DNA of 64,000 nt from JAAYVZ01 sp035384965 (GTDB lineage: Bacteria > Acidobacteriota > Thermoanaerobaculia > Thermoanaerobaculales > Thermoanaerobaculaceae). Below, piece by piece: positions 41,024-50,500 of the stretch (positions are counted from its first letter, which is position 1; each line of letters starts with the position of its first letter). The position numbers and the translations under genes are program-made. The notes beneath the pieces are model-generated. The model worked only from the letters and a program-made list of their open reading frames with translations. It searched no databases and was not told the DNA's origin. Location of the stretch: the NCBI GenBank assembly GCA_035384965.1, contig DAOOJE010000008.1, forward strand, positions 44,183-108,182, given 5' to 3'.

Positions 41024-42958
41024 CTAGCCCGGTGGCTCGATCCCCCGACAGCGAGCGTGAGCCGCGTCCACGAGCGGCCGGATCGGCTGGGGGTGGCGCG
41101 CCTGCCGGTCGTCGTACTGCTGCCTGGAGATCTCCACGAGGTGCTCGAGCCACACTCCTGGACCCGGTTCGCCAGCGTGGCGCGGGCACGGCACCGCTGA
41201 CCAGGGCGAGAGGTTCGGCCCGAGGTACGGATCGCCCCGAGCGAGGAGGTCGCCGAACCGCTCGCGGGCCATCCAGAAATCGTGGGGCGGCATGCGCGCG
41301 TCACCGCCGCGCGTCGTGCCGTGGTAGTGGACCAGGCGGGCCCACGGGGTGTGGACCACGCGGTACCCCCGGCGCCACGCCCGCACGCACAACTCGACGT
41401 CGCTGAAAAGCGTCACGAAACCCTCGTCGAACCCGCCCAGCGCCTCGAACAACTCCCGGCGGACCACCTGGCACGCGCCGGTGACGGCCGTCACGTTCCG
41501 GTAAGCGAACGCCGGCCCCGCCACCGAGTCGTCGTCCTCGGCCATCCGCTCCCAGGGATGCCCGGCCACCCCCCCCAGCCCGAGCGCCACGCCGGCGTGC
41601 TGGACGCTGCCGTCCGCGCGCACGAGCAGCGTCCCGACCACGCCGACCTCGGGCCGCTGCACCCAGCGAAGCAGCTCTTCCAGCCAGTCGGGGGAGGTCA
41701 CCTCCATGTCGTTGTTGAGAAACGCCAGCACCTCGCCGCTTGCCTGACGCGCCCCGAAATTGTTGATAGCAGACCAGTTGAATGGGTGAGGCCAGGGTAC
41801 GACCCGAACTTGCGGCCGGCTGGCGGCCTGCGCCAGGAACGCCCGCGCCTCCGGCTCCCTGGTGTCGTTGTCGAGCAGGAGCAGCTCGAAGCGCCGCCAG
41901 GCGGTGCGCTCCAGGATCGAGTCCACGCAGCGCCGCACCACCCTCCCGTTGTCGCGGGTCGGGATGATGAGGGAGACCAGGGGCTCGCCTCTCACCGGCC
42001 AGCCCACGCGCATGTGGCCGCGCTTGTCGGCGCGGGCCTCACCGCCCAGGCCGGTTCGCTCCAGATGGGCGGTCAAGGCCGGGGCGGCCGCCGCTGCGGT
42101 GGACGGCGAGGGACGCCGCCAGCCTCGCCGCCCAGCCGCCCCCCACCCCCGCACCCTGACATGCGCCAGCACCTTCGGGACGTGCACGGGGTGGCGCGCC
42201 GCCTCGGCCAGCTGCAGCGCGACGTCCCAGTGCAGGGCGGCTCCGTCGAGCGATCCGCCGAGAGGGCGGACATGGCCGAGGAGTGACCTGCGCACCACGA
42301 CGAGAGGATCGAAGAGATTGACCGACAGCAAAGCCTCGGGCGACCAACCCGGCTTGAACCACGGTTGCATCCGCCTCTCGCTGCAAATGAGGTCGGCGTC
42401 GGCGTAGACGAGGTCGGCGCCGGGGTTGTCCTGAAAAGCGCGTACAGCTTCGGCCACCGCCCACGGCGGCAGCACCGAGTCGGCGGCCAGCAACATCACG
42501 AGCTCGGCCCGCGCCGCCTCGAGGCACCGTGTCAGCCGGCTGGCGGGCGTTTCCCCCGGCACGGCGGGCAACTCGCGGAGGCGAGGATCGGCCTCCCCGC
42601 CGAACCGACCCGACTGGGACTCGAGCCCCACGAGTTCCCAGTCGGCGCAGCTCTGGCCGTTGAGGGCAGCGAGGAGAGCGGCGCACCCCACCCGCGCGCC
42701 GGCCGTGGGAACCTGTACCACGGACACCGCCGGGCACTGGCGCGCCACCTCCAGGCGGCCCTCCGCCAGGCTCGCACCGCCCGCCTCGAACCCCTCGCGC
42801 CACAGGGCGTACAGACTCGCCGGCTGCGGCCAGCCCAGGCGCCGCGCCACCGCCCACACGAGACCGCGGAAGCCGCGCCGGCGGGCTGTCTCGACCACCC
42901 GGCGGCCCCACGCGGGAAGCCACCGGGGCGTCGCGGCCCGGGCGCGATTCCTGCTCAT
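41024..42958 (-). CDS. Two-domain family 2 glycosyltransferase
   Basis: The 644-residue protein has a first GT-A-like domain at about 60-270 that is weakly conserved (VYADADLI, WFKPGWSPEALLSVNLF), and a second typical GT2 domain from about 345 (LVSLIIPTRDNGRVVRRCVD, LLLDNDTRE, FLNNDMEV as the DxD site, GGFDEGFVTLFSDVELCVRA). The first domain probably positions the sugar donor or acceptor. It overlaps the upstream GT-GT-methyltransferase gene by 4 nt. Likely role is surface polysaccharide or O-antigen assembly. Confidence 0.85.
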   Translation of the reverse strand: MSRNRARAATPRWLPAWGRRVVETARRRGFRGLVWAVARRLGWPQPASLYALWREGFEAGGASLAEGRLEVARQCPAVSVVQVPTAGARVGCAALLAALNGQSCADWELVGLESQSGRFGGEADPRLRELPAVPGETPASRLTRCLEAARAELVMLLAADSVLPPWAVAEAVRAFQDNPGADLVYADADLICSERRMQPWFKPGWSPEALLSVNLFDPLVVVRRSLLGHVRPLGGSLDGAALHWDVALQLAEAARHPVHVPKVLAHVRVRGWGAAGRRGWRRPSPSTAAAAAPALTAHLERTGLGGEARADKRGHMRVGWPVRGEPLVSLIIPTRDNGRVVRRCVDSILERTAWRRFELLLLDNDTREPEARAFLAQAASRPQVRVVPWPHPFNWSAINNFGARQASGEVLAFLNNDMEVTSPDWLEELLRWVQRPEVGVVGTLLVRADGSVQHAGVALGLGGVAGHPWERMAEDDDSVAGPAFAYRNVTAVTGACQVVRRELFEALGGFDEGFVTLFSDVELCVRAWRRGYRVVHTPWARLVHYHGTTRGGDARMPPHDFWMARERFGDLLARGDPYLGPNLSPWSAVPCPRHAGEPGPGVWLEHLVEISRQQYDDRQARHPQPIRPLVDAAHARCRGIEPPG

Positions 42959-45576
42959 TGCCGGCGCCGCAGGGCGAGCAGCACCGCCTCGGGTTCCTCT
43001 CGCCAGTCGGGCCCGAAGATCGCCCCGGCCAGCTCCGGGTCCTCCTCCAGGCCGGCGTCGGCCAGCTGCCGCCGCCACCACTGGAGGTCGCCGCCGCACA
43101 GCTGGAACGGATCCTCCCGCTCCCAGACATCCGTCGGCGGCACCGCCACCACCCAGACGGGGGCGAGCGGCGCGAGGTCGTGCAGGAGGCGAGGCAGGAC
43201 GTCTTCCGGCACCCGCTCGAGCACGCGCATGGCCACGAGGACGTCGAACGGGCCGCGCGCCGCCGCCGCAGCCTGGGTTCCCGGCGTCGAGATGTCCCCG
43301 GGGATGAGACGCTCCGCCACTCCTGCAGCGGCCACAGCCACCGCCGAGGCCGACCGCTCCACCCCCCACGCCTCGATACCGCAAGCTTCGAGCGCCGCCA
43401 CCAGCTGGCCCGTCCCGCAGCCCACGTCCAGCACCCGCGCGCACCCGGTCGCCGCCCGCAGCCGCTTCGCGAACGCCCGGCACGCCTCGGCGCTGCGCGC
43501 GCCCTCGTCGCCCTCGCTCGCATACGCCCGGCACCCGGCCAGGGTGTGCAGCCGCGCCGGGGGCTCTTCGCGCAGCGGCTGCCGCGGCAAACCCGGGAAG
43601 CGCGGAGGGCTCAGCAACCCCGACGGCTCCAGTAGGTTGGGGTTGAAAAAGGGGTCGCCAGCGAGGAGCGCTTGCCGGTTGCGGGCAAAGAACTCCGACG
43701 CCAGCGCGATCTCGCGCTCCATCATGTCGGCTACCAGCTTCTTCGAGAAGCTGCCGTAATGCACGATCACGGCGTGCGGCGTGTACACGAAGTGTCCGCC
43801 GCCGGCGGCGACGCGCAGCGCCCAGTCCACGTCCTGGTACGAGAACGCGAACGTCTCCTCCTCGAACCCGCCGTGGGCCAGAAACTCCTGCTTGCGAACC
43901 AGCATGGCGCCGCCGCTCACGGCCCTGACCTCCGCCGCGACCTCGGACGAGAAACCGTGCAGGAACGTCACCCCGAACATGTCGAACGGGTCGAAGAAGT
44001 ACGGCACGCCGTCGCGCCGGATGCCCATCACGACGCGGGTGAGCTGGACCCGCCCGTCGCGGTGGACGAGCTTCGGACCCACCGCCGCGACGCCTTCCTG
44101 CTGGCCCCAGCCGAGCAGCTCCTCCAGCCAGTCGGGGGTCACGATCTCGGTGTCGTCGTTGAGGAAGAGCAGGTACTCGCCGGCGGCCTGCCGCGCGGCG
44201 GCGTTGTTCATACGCGAGAAGAACCCGTTTTCCACCTCGACGAGGCCGAACCCCCGCGCCTCGCACACCCGCCGCAAGTCGGCGTTCCCCACGGCGTTCG
44301 TCGCCACCAGCACCTCGTAGCGTTCGTAACTCGTCCTGCGGAGCAACACGTCGGCGCAAGCCGAGAGCATCCGGGGGTCGCGCGAGGAGATGATGATCGA
44401 CACCAGGGGCCGCTCCCGCAACGCGAAGCGAACTCGATACGGTCCTCGCTCGCTCAGCTTCTCGACCGACCCGGCCACCCCGCGCCGTGCAAGGGCGTCG
44501 GCGATCGCCCGCCGCCCCGCTTCGAAGGCGGCAGGGCGGCCGACTCCGGCGTTGGAACCGGGGTGGATGCGCCACGAGTACAGCACGCGGGGGATGTGGC
44601 GGACCCTCTCGGTCCTTTCCGCCAGCCGCAACACGAGGTCGAAGTCCTGGGCACCGTCGAACTCCGGGCGGAGTCCCCCGACGGCTTCGAGGAGCGAGCG
44701 CCGCACCGCCAGGAAGTGGATGGCAAAGTTGTGGGAAAGGATCGTGAGCGGCGACCAGTCCGGCTTGAAGTAAGGCGACACCCGGGTGCCGTCGGCCGTG
44801 ACGTGGTCCCGGTCGGTGTACACGACATCCAGGTCGGGAGTCTCGTCGAGGGTCTTCACCACGTGCAGGAGCGCCAGCTCGTGCAAGACGTCGTCGTGGT
44901 CGAGGAAGCCCACCCACTCGCCTCTTGCCAGCTCGAGAGCGGCGTTGGTGGCAGCCGCGATGCCGCGGTTGGCGGGAAGGTGCACGAGCCTGATGCGCTC
45001 GTCGCTGGCAGCCAGCCGATCCAGCTCCACGGCTACGGCCTCCGTCGAGCCGTCATCGGCGATGCACAGCTCCCAGCGCTCCCAGACCTGCCGCTGCACC
45101 GACGCCACTGCCTCGCGCAGGAACGGCAGCGGCGGGTTGTAGACCGGCATCACGATGCTGACCAGCGGGCCGTGTTGCAGCGTGGCCGCCAGCTCGGCGA
45201 AGCGCCGCCTGGCGCGGGGCGTGACGGCTTGCCCTGCAAGCCAGCGCGCGTACTGCGCGGCCGCGTCCTCCCTCGCCCGAGGCGCGGCACGCCGGCCGAG
45301 TACGAGCTGCCACCCGCCGCGCAGCAGGCGATGCCGGGCGCTGCCGTCGGGCGCGACGGCCCGCCGCAGGCGCTGCAACCACAGCACGATCCTGTAAGCG
45401 CCGCTATCCGAGACGAGCGCGAGAGTGGCTCTCGCCTTCTCCAGCGCCTGCTCGCGCTCGCCGAGACGCGCTTCCAGTTCGGCCACCCGCCGCCGCAGGG
45501 CGTCGATCTCCGCTGCGCTGACCGGCGAGGGTTCCCGGTGCTCCGTCGGAGCGGTCGGCACGCCTTCCCGGGGCAC
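42955..45576 (-). CDS. Tri-domain GT2-GT2-methyltransferase
   Basis: The 873-residue protein starts with a coiled coil (residues 22-52). A first GT2 domain begins at about 138 (LVSIVMPVYNPPLPFLREAV, CIADDGST, FLDHDDVL), a second at about 390 (LVSIIISSRDPRM, FLNDDTEI, ETFAFSYQDVDWALR), and a SAM methyltransferase at about 700 (VLDVGCGTGQLVAALE). Such multidomain enzymes build and cap polysaccharide chains. The start is a GTG at 45576; the frame is open 23 codons further upstream without a standard start codon. Confidence 0.87.
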   Translation of the reverse strand: MPREGVPTAPTEHREPSPVSAAEIDALRRRVAELEARLGEREQALEKARATLALVSDSGAYRIVLWLQRLRRAVAPDGSARHRLLRGGWQLVLGRRAAPRAREDAAAQYARWLAGQAVTPRARRRFAELAATLQHGPLVSIVMPVYNPPLPFLREAVASVQRQVWERWELCIADDGSTEAVAVELDRLAASDERIRLVHLPANRGIAAATNAALELARGEWVGFLDHDDVLHELALLHVVKTLDETPDLDVVYTDRDHVTADGTRVSPYFKPDWSPLTILSHNFAIHFLAVRRSLLEAVGGLRPEFDGAQDFDLVLRLAERTERVRHIPRVLYSWRIHPGSNAGVGRPAAFEAGRRAIADALARRGVAGSVEKLSERGPYRVRFALRERPLVSIIISSRDPRMLSACADVLLRRTSYERYEVLVATNAVGNADLRRVCEARGFGLVEVENGFFSRMNNAAARQAAGEYLLFLNDDTEIVTPDWLEELLGWGQQEGVAAVGPKLVHRDGRVQLTRVVMGIRRDGVPYFFDPFDMFGVTFLHGFSSEVAAEVRAVSGGAMLVRKQEFLAHGGFEEETFAFSYQDVDWALRVAAGGGHFVYTPHAVIVHYGSFSKKLVADMMEREIALASEFFARNRQALLAGDPFFNPNLLEPSGLLSPPRFPGLPRQPLREEPPARLHTLAGCRAYASEGDEGARSAEACRAFAKRLRAATGCARVLDVGCGTGQLVAALEACGIEAWGVERSASAVAVAAAGVAERLIPGDISTPGTQAAAAARGPFDVLVAMRVLERVPEDVLPRLLHDLAPLAPVWVVAVPPTDVWEREDPFQLCGGDLQWWRRQLADAGLEEDPELAGAIFGPDWREEPEAVLLALRRRQ

Positions 45577-45738
45577 TACCGACCCGCCCCGCGTCTTTTG
45601 CCTGGCCAGGAGCGCGCGTTGGAACCTGTCCTCGTCACGGGCGCCATTCTAACCTGAGCCTGCCGCTCTCCGCCGGGAACACCCTCTGGCTCAGCACGTA
45701 GCACGACGCAATTGTCTGCCACCTCGCAAAGGGAGGAG

Positions 45739-46659
45739 TCAGCGCCGCCGGGCCAGCGCCGCGAGCCGCCGCAGCCAGGCGGTGGCTTTCCACGACCACG
45801 AGCCCTGCACCAGCTCCAGCGTGTGTGCCAGCTCGGCCCTGGCCGCGCGCTCGCGAGCGAGCTCCGCTTCGACAGCCTCCAGCCGCCGCATTTGCGCCGC
45901 GCACTCGGCGAGGATCGCCTCCAGCTCCGAGCCCGACCACAGCGCCTTCCACTTCGCCAGAATCCGCTCGCGTCCGGCGCGCATGACGGCCGGGTCTCCG
46001 GCCAGCCCCGCCCCGGAGCTCCCGCCGGCGCGATAGGCGGCAGTGACCCGGTCGAGGCGGACGAAGTCCCCGTGCCGCACGAGTTGCAGCCACAGGTCCC
46101 AGTCCTCGTAGACGTCGAGGGTCTCGTCGAGACGGCACCCCCGGTCGAGGGCGCCACGCCGGAAGAGGGCGGCGTGTATCGGGATGTAGTTGCCGAGCGC
46201 GAGCCAGGTGCGGGAGAACGGGCGGCTAAGCCAGGCCGAGAGCGCCTCGTCGCCCTCGCAGCGGACGCGGGCGTATGCGGCGACCGCCTCCGGGTGGTCG
46301 AGCAGCAGCCCCACCAGGCCCGCCACGTGGTCCGCGTCGACGAGGTCGTCCTCATCGAGAAAGCCGATGAAGTCGCCAGCGGCCGCCTCGAGACCGGCGT
46401 TGCCGGCGGCGCTGCGAGCGAGCGGCCGGCCCCGCCGCACCGCCCGGAGGGGGAACCGCCCGCATCGGGCCGGTAGCTCGACGGGCGGCGTCCCGCGGGC
46501 GTCCACCACCACGGCCTCGATCCGCTCCCAGCTCTGAGCCGCCAGCGAGGCCAGCGCCTCGAACAGTTCCGGGCGTCCCATGGTACGCACAATGATCGAG
46601 ACGAGAGGCACGCCCGGCCGCTCCCCCGCCGCCTCGAGCTGGACGTCCTGGCCGGTCAT
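45739..46659 (-). CDS. Family 2 glycosyltransferase with C-terminal coiled coil
   Basis: The 306-residue enzyme has a GT2 N-terminus (LVSIIVRTMGRPELFEALAS), the DxD-like FLDEDDLVD near 95 and DVYEDWDLWLQLV near 180. The C-terminal 70 residues form a coiled coil (MRRLEAVEAELARERAARAE) that resembles the N-terminal coiled coil of the 42955-45576 protein, so the two may bind each other. ATG at 46659 is 7 nt after the -10 box of a TTGACA promoter. Confidence 0.87.
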   Translation of the reverse strand: MTGQDVQLEAAGERPGVPLVSIIVRTMGRPELFEALASLAAQSWERIEAVVVDARGTPPVELPARCGRFPLRAVRRGRPLARSAAGNAGLEAAAGDFIGFLDEDDLVDADHVAGLVGLLLDHPEAVAAYARVRCEGDEALSAWLSRPFSRTWLALGNYIPIHAALFRRGALDRGCRLDETLDVYEDWDLWLQLVRHGDFVRLDRVTAAYRAGGSSGAGLAGDPAVMRAGRERILAKWKALWSGSELEAILAECAAQMRRLEAVEAELARERAARAELAHTLELVQGSWSWKATAWLRRLAALARRR

Positions 46660-46666
46660 CGCCCGA

Positions 46667-46695
46667 ACGATGGCGCGGCCGCCCGGCCTTGTCAA
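46667..46695 (-). promoter_or_regulatory. Promoter of the 46659 glycosyltransferase (leaderless)
   Basis: Minus strand: TTGACA (46695-46690), 17-nt spacer, CATCGT (46672-46667), then 7 nt to the ATG. The -10 is weak but the -35 is perfect. Confidence 0.5.
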
Positions 46696-46697
46696 GG

Positions 46698-46703
46698 TAG
46701 AAT
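46698..46703 (+). promoter_or_regulatory. -10 box of the DUF3467 gene
   Basis: TAGAAT lies 17 nt before the ATG at 46721, next to the divergent TTGACA at 46690-46695. GGAGGG follows at 46712-46717. Confidence 0.4.
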
Positions 46704-46720
46704 GCCCGCTCGGAGGGCGC

Positions 46721-47014
46721 ATGACCAACCACCCGCAGGGGCAGCTCAAGATCGTGCTTTCGGACCAGCAGGCGCTGGGGACCTACTCCAACTTCGTGTC
46801 GATCGTCCACAACTTCGCCGAGTTCGTGCTCGACTACGGGCGCATCGTGCCTGGCCGCGAGGACGTGCAGGTCGTCGCGCGGGTCGTCATGACACCGCTG
46901 CACGTCAAGCAGCTCCTGCGCGCGCTGACCGAGAACGTGGCGATCTACGAGCGCAACTTCGGGGTCATCCCGGACGGGCCGGCACCGCCGGTCGAGCCTC
47001 CGCGACCGATGTAG
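46721..47014 (+). CDS. DUF3467 protein
   Basis: The 97-residue protein matches the DUF3467 family (YSNFVSIVHNFAEFVLDYGR, VARVVMTPLHVKQLLRALTENVAIYERNFG). Family function is unknown. GGAGGG lies before the ATG at 46721, which fixes the start against the longer frame. It converges with mnmA with a 32-nt gap. Confidence 0.85.
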   Translation: MTNHPQGQLKIVLSDQQALGTYSNFVSIVHNFAEFVLDYGRIVPGREDVQVVARVVMTPLHVKQLLRALTENVAIYERNFGVIPDGPAPPVEPPRPM

Positions 47015-47046
47015 CCTCACCTGGCGGTGGCTGCCCCGGCTTCCGG

Positions 47047-48120
47047 CTACGGTTCGATCCAGCCGCCGCCCAGCACGCGGTCGCCCTCGTAAAAGACGGC
47101 TGCCTGGCCCGGCGCGGGAGCCGTCACGGGCTCGTCCAGCTCCACCAACGCCGACCTCCCCGGTCCGGGCGTCACAACCCCGGCCACGGGCCGCCCCCTC
47201 GACCGCACCTGCACGGCGCAGCGGACCTCGGTCGACGGCGCCCGCTCCCCCCCGAGCCAGCTCACCTCGGCGAGGCAGAGTTGCCACTTCTTCACCTGGT
47301 GCTCGTCCCCGACCACGACGCGGTTGCGGGCGCGGTCGAGGCCGACGACGTACAGCCGGTGCCCGGCAGCGACGCTGAGCCCCTGGCGCTGACCCACCGT
47401 GTACCGGTGCAGGCCGCGGTGCCGGCCGAGCACCCGGCCGGCGGTGTCGACGATGTCCCCTTCCGGCGGGAGACGGTCGGCAGCGAGCGCCGCCAGCACG
47501 TCGGCGTACGAGCCGCCCGGCGGCACGAAGCAGATTTCCTGGCTGTCGGGCTGCGCCGCGCTCGCGAGGCCGAGCGCTGCCGCCTCGGCCCTCACGTCGC
47601 GCTTGCACGCCTCGCCGAGCGGCAGCACGAGCCGCGCCAGTTGCCGGTGCTCCAGTTCGAACAGGAAGTACGACTGGTCCCTCTCGAGGTCTTTGGCGCG
47701 CCACAGTGCCGGGGCGCCGTCGCTCGCCGGTGCGACGCGCGCGTAGTGCCCGGTGGCCACGGCCGCGGCTCCCACCTCGCCCGCCAGCGCGCCGAGAGCC
47801 GCCAGCTTCACGCGCGAGTTGCAGCGCACGCACGGCGACGGCGTCCTCGCCGCGAGGTAGGCCGCCACGAACGGGTCCAGAACCTCGCGGCGGAACGTCT
47901 CCCCCGCTTCCACGACGTGGTGCAGAATGCCGAGCTGCCAGCAGACGCGCGCCGCCCTTTCGAGGTCGCCAGGGCTGCAGCAGCGCGACGCGCCGAGGCC
48001 ACACGCGGACAGGTCGCCCAGCCGCAACGTGGCGCCGATGACCTCGTGACCCTGCGCCACGAGGCGCGCGGCGGCCACCGCCGAGTCCACCCCCCCCGAC
48101 AGTGCGACGAGGACCCTCAT
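47047..48120 (-). CDS. mnmA: tRNA-specific 2-thiouridylase MnmA
   Basis: MnmA (357 residues) thiolates U34 of Lys, Glu and Gln tRNAs. The PP-loop VALSGGVDSAVAA is at the start. The two catalytic cysteines are in PSPCVRCN (first) and SQEICFVP (second). The C-terminal beta domains carry LHRYTVGQRQGL. The insert CGLGASRCCSPGDLERA near residue 40 is a feature of one MnmA subgroup. Confidence 0.95.
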   Translation of the reverse strand: MRVLVALSGGVDSAVAAARLVAQGHEVIGATLRLGDLSACGLGASRCCSPGDLERAARVCWQLGILHHVVEAGETFRREVLDPFVAAYLAARTPSPCVRCNSRVKLAALGALAGEVGAAAVATGHYARVAPASDGAPALWRAKDLERDQSYFLFELEHRQLARLVLPLGEACKRDVRAEAAALGLASAAQPDSQEICFVPPGGSYADVLAALAADRLPPEGDIVDTAGRVLGRHRGLHRYTVGQRQGLSVAAGHRLYVVGLDRARNRVVVGDEHQVKKWQLCLAEVSWLGGERAPSTEVRCAVQVRSRGRPVAGVVTPGPGRSALVELDEPVTAPAPGQAAVFYEGDRVLGGGWIEP

Positions 48121-48249
48121 GAGGCCCTCGACGAGGGCTGCCCGGCCGAATCCCTGCTTGTACCCATTGCTTGGTGTCCGCGGCTAGGCGGGGGAACCAA
48201 CCTCACGTCAACAGCCACACGTCACTGACCACCGGTCGCCCCCTCGCCG

Positions 48250-48831
48250 CTACACCCCGCTCGGATCCGCCGTCTCGGTGACGATGAACATGAGGGTCGT
48301 GGTGCCGAGGCTGAACTCCTGGTGGCTGGCGAGCGGTGCCCTCTGGATACGGGTGCCTTCCATGAACGTGCCGTTGGTCGAACCGAGGTCGACGAGCATC
48401 GCGTCGTCGCCGCGCACCTCGAGCATCGCGTGGCGCCGCGACACCTCGCTGTCCTGGAGCTGGACGTCGCACCCTTGACCGCGTCCCATGACCACGCGCG
48501 GCTTGGTGATCGGGTAGATGTGCCCGGCGTTGGCGCCCAGAATCACCGCCAGCGAGTAGCGCCGGTTCGACGGCAGTGGAGCGAGCACCGGGAGGGAGGC
48601 TTCCTCCTCCGGGGTGCCGAGGGCGCCGATGTCGAACTGCTTGGTGGTCTCGTCGGGCTTCTTCCCGACCACGAACGTCGACTGACCCGCCTCCACCGCC
48701 CCTTCCGACGGCCGCGCGACCTCGAACACGTTGCCGCACTTGGAGCACTTCAGGCGCTTGGTCGCGGCGTCCCCGAACCGGGACTCGTCGTACTGATACT
48801 TGGCCTGGCAGCTCGGGCAACTGACGATCAC
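48250..48831 (-). CDS. Zinc-ribbon and FHA-domain protein
   Basis: The 193-residue protein begins with an MJ0042-type zinc ribbon: CPSCQAKYQYDESRF then LKCSKCGNVFEV. A linker follows, then a C-terminal FHA domain (RVVMGRGQGCDVQL, EVSRRHAMLEVR, DLGSTNGTFMEGTRI). The GTG at 48831 has GAGGGGG upstream and puts the first cysteine near residue 6; the open frame to 48900 is not needed. The FHA domain implies binding of a threonine-phosphorylated partner; no Ser/Thr kinase gene is in the window. Confidence 0.85.
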   Translation of the reverse strand: MIVSCPSCQAKYQYDESRFGDAATKRLKCSKCGNVFEVARPSEGAVEAGQSTFVVGKKPDETTKQFDIGALGTPEEEASLPVLAPLPSNRRYSLAVILGANAGHIYPITKPRVVMGRGQGCDVQLQDSEVSRRHAMLEVRGDDAMLVDLGSTNGTFMEGTRIQRAPLASHQEFSLGTTTLMFIVTETADPSGV

Positions 48832-49024
48832 GACGCACCCCCTCGAAGCTCTCCCGCGTTGCTCACCCGCACTCCCTCCGTGCCGGCCTGGCACCGCCAC
48901 GTTGCATCAGGACAAGTGTACGCCCTCGACCGCCCCGGTGCGCCTCGGGCGCCCTGATTTGACCGTGGATGATACCTCACCCGACTCGTGCCCGGTGCCT
49001 CCTGCCCGGGCGGCCGGAGCGGCG

Positions 49025-49033
49025 TGCTAGCAT
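49025..49033 (+). promoter_or_regulatory. Extended -10 promoter of dnaB (leaderless)
   Basis: TGCTAGCAT ends 6 nt before the dnaB ATG at 49040. The expected +1 is the A of the ATG. It may drive the whole run to 58148. Confidence 0.6.
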
Positions 49034-49039
49034 TCGCGA

Positions 49040-50500
49040 ATGGCCGAGCGCGCTCGCGGAGGAGGCCCCGCTCGCAGCGGCGGGGCGGTTCGGCAAGACG
49101 CCGAGGTGGCACCTGCTCCCGGCGTGCTCCGCATCCCGGCCTCGGCTGCCGCCGAGCGCGCCGTCCTGGGCGCCGTGCTGGCCGATGGAAACTGCTTCTA
49201 CCGCGTCACCAACCTCATCAGCACCGATGACTTCTACCACGACGCGCACCGCGCGATCTTCGACGCCTTCACGGCGCTCGCCGGCCAGAACCGCAACATC
49301 GACATCCTGACCACCGTCGACCAGCTCCAGCACGACGGGACGCTCGTCCAGGCGGGCGGCCTCTCGTACCTCACGAGCCTCGCCGAGGCGCTTCCCGACG
49401 CCGCCAACGTCGAGCACTACGCCGAGATCGTCCGCGACCGCGCGGTCAAGCGCCAGCTCCTCAAGATCTCGCAGGAGCTGCTCGCCTCCGCCACGACGGA
49501 GGAAGGCGAGGCGATGCAGGCGCTCATCGCCGCCGAGACGCAGATCCTCGGGGTGGCCGAAAAGGCGATGCGCGGGGGGTTGCAGCACATCGCCGAGCTG
49601 GTCGGCGCCGAGGTGTCCTACATCGAGCGGATTTCGCGCTCCTCGGCGCCGTTCACGGGCCTCGAGACCGGCTTCTATCGCCTCGACGAGCTGACCTCGG
49701 GGCTGCAGAAGCAGGATCTCATCATCCTCGCCGCCCGCCCCGGCGTCGGCAAGACGGCGCTGGCGCTCAACATCGCTGCCAACTGCGCCGTCCGGCACGG
49801 GGCGCGAGTGGCCATCTTCTCGCTCGAGATGTCGGCGCCGGCCCTCATTCGCCGGCTGCTCGCGGCCGAGGCCCGCATCAACATGCGCCGGCTCGCCAAG
49901 GGGCTGCTCAAGCGCACCGCCGACCCGCGCGATCACCGTGGCGGAGGCAGCGACTGGCAGCGGCTCGCGGAAGCCGCCGACCGGCTCGCCGACTCGCCGC
50001 TGTGGATCGACGACACCGCCGCCCTCTCGGTGCTCGAGCTGCGCGGCAAGTGCCGCCGCCACGCCATGGAGCACGGGCTCGACCTGGTGGTGGTGGACTA
50101 CCTGCAGCTCATGTCGGCCGGGGTGCGGGCCGAAAACCGCACGCAGGAAGTCTCGGCCATCTCCCGCGGCCTGAAGGCGGTGGCCAAGCAGCTCGACGTT
50201 CCGATGCTCGTGCTGTCACAGTTGTCTCGTAACCCCGAGCGCCGCGGAGACCAGCGACCGCAGCTATCCGATCTTCGCGAGAGCGGGTCGATCGAGCAGG
50301 ATGCGGACGTGGTGCTCTTCATCAACCGCAAGCACCGCGGGCAGGCCCCGCCCCAGACACCGGAGGAGGAGGAGGAGCTGCGTCTCGCCGAGATCATCGT
50401 CGCCAAGCAGAGGAACGGACCCACCGACCTCTTCCGGCTCGTCTACTTCGACGAGTTCACGCGGTTCGAGAACCCGGAGCTGTCCGGTGAAGCCCCCTGA
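49040..50500 (+). CDS. dnaB: Replicative DNA helicase DnaB
   Basis: DnaB (486 residues) is the hexameric fork helicase. The N-terminal primase-interacting domain (SAAAERAVLGAVLADGNCFY, DDFYHDAHRAIFDAF) precedes the RecA-like motor with Walker A ARPGVGKTALALNIA, SLEMSAP, Walker B LVVVDYLQLMS and ESGSIEQDADVVLFI. The N-terminus has about 25 extra low-complexity residues, but the ATG 6 nt after the -10 box is the only start the promoter allows. The stop overlaps mlaE by 14 nt. Confidence 0.97.
   Translation: MAERARGGGPARSGGAVRQDAEVAPAPGVLRIPASAAAERAVLGAVLADGNCFYRVTNLISTDDFYHDAHRAIFDAFTALAGQNRNIDILTTVDQLQHDGTLVQAGGLSYLTSLAEALPDAANVEHYAEIVRDRAVKRQLLKISQELLASATTEEGEAMQALIAAETQILGVAEKAMRGGLQHIAELVGAEVSYIERISRSSAPFTGLETGFYRLDELTSGLQKQDLIILAARPGVGKTALALNIAANCAVRHGARVAIFSLEMSAPALIRRLLAAEARINMRRLAKGLLKRTADPRDHRGGGSDWQRLAEAADRLADSPLWIDDTAALSVLELRGKCRRHAMEHGLDLVVVDYLQLMSAGVRAENRTQEVSAISRGLKAVAKQLDVPMLVLSQLSRNPERRGDQRPQLSDLRESGSIEQDADVVLFINRKHRGQAPPQTPEEEEELRLAEIIVAKQRNGPTDLFRLVYFDEFTRFENPELSGEAP

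Noticed and set aside
38328..41189. A 953-residue reading frame suggesting a fused P5C dehydrogenase
   Set aside because: Homology starts at MFLPRF (39911). The upstream part is antisense to the 40023 glycosyltransferase.
45577..45645. Possible longer start for the GT-GT-methyltransferase gene
   Set aside because: The frame is open for 23 codons upstream but contains no ATG, GTG or TTG, so the GTG at 45576 is kept.
45654..45694. CTGAGCC/GGCTCAG inverted repeat between glycosyltransferase genes
   Set aside because: The loop is 27 nt and there is no T run. It may be chance; not called as a terminator.
47040..47062. tRNA-like T-loop sequence GGTTCGATCC
   Set aside because: No acceptor stem, D arm or anticodon arm can be folded around it; it is the end of mnmA.
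48121..48249. Possible heptamer array near 48190-48230
   Set aside because: Units CAACAGC, CACACGT, CACTGAC, CACCGGT are too divergent to call as a separate repeat feature; mentioned only as weak support for the heptamer finding.
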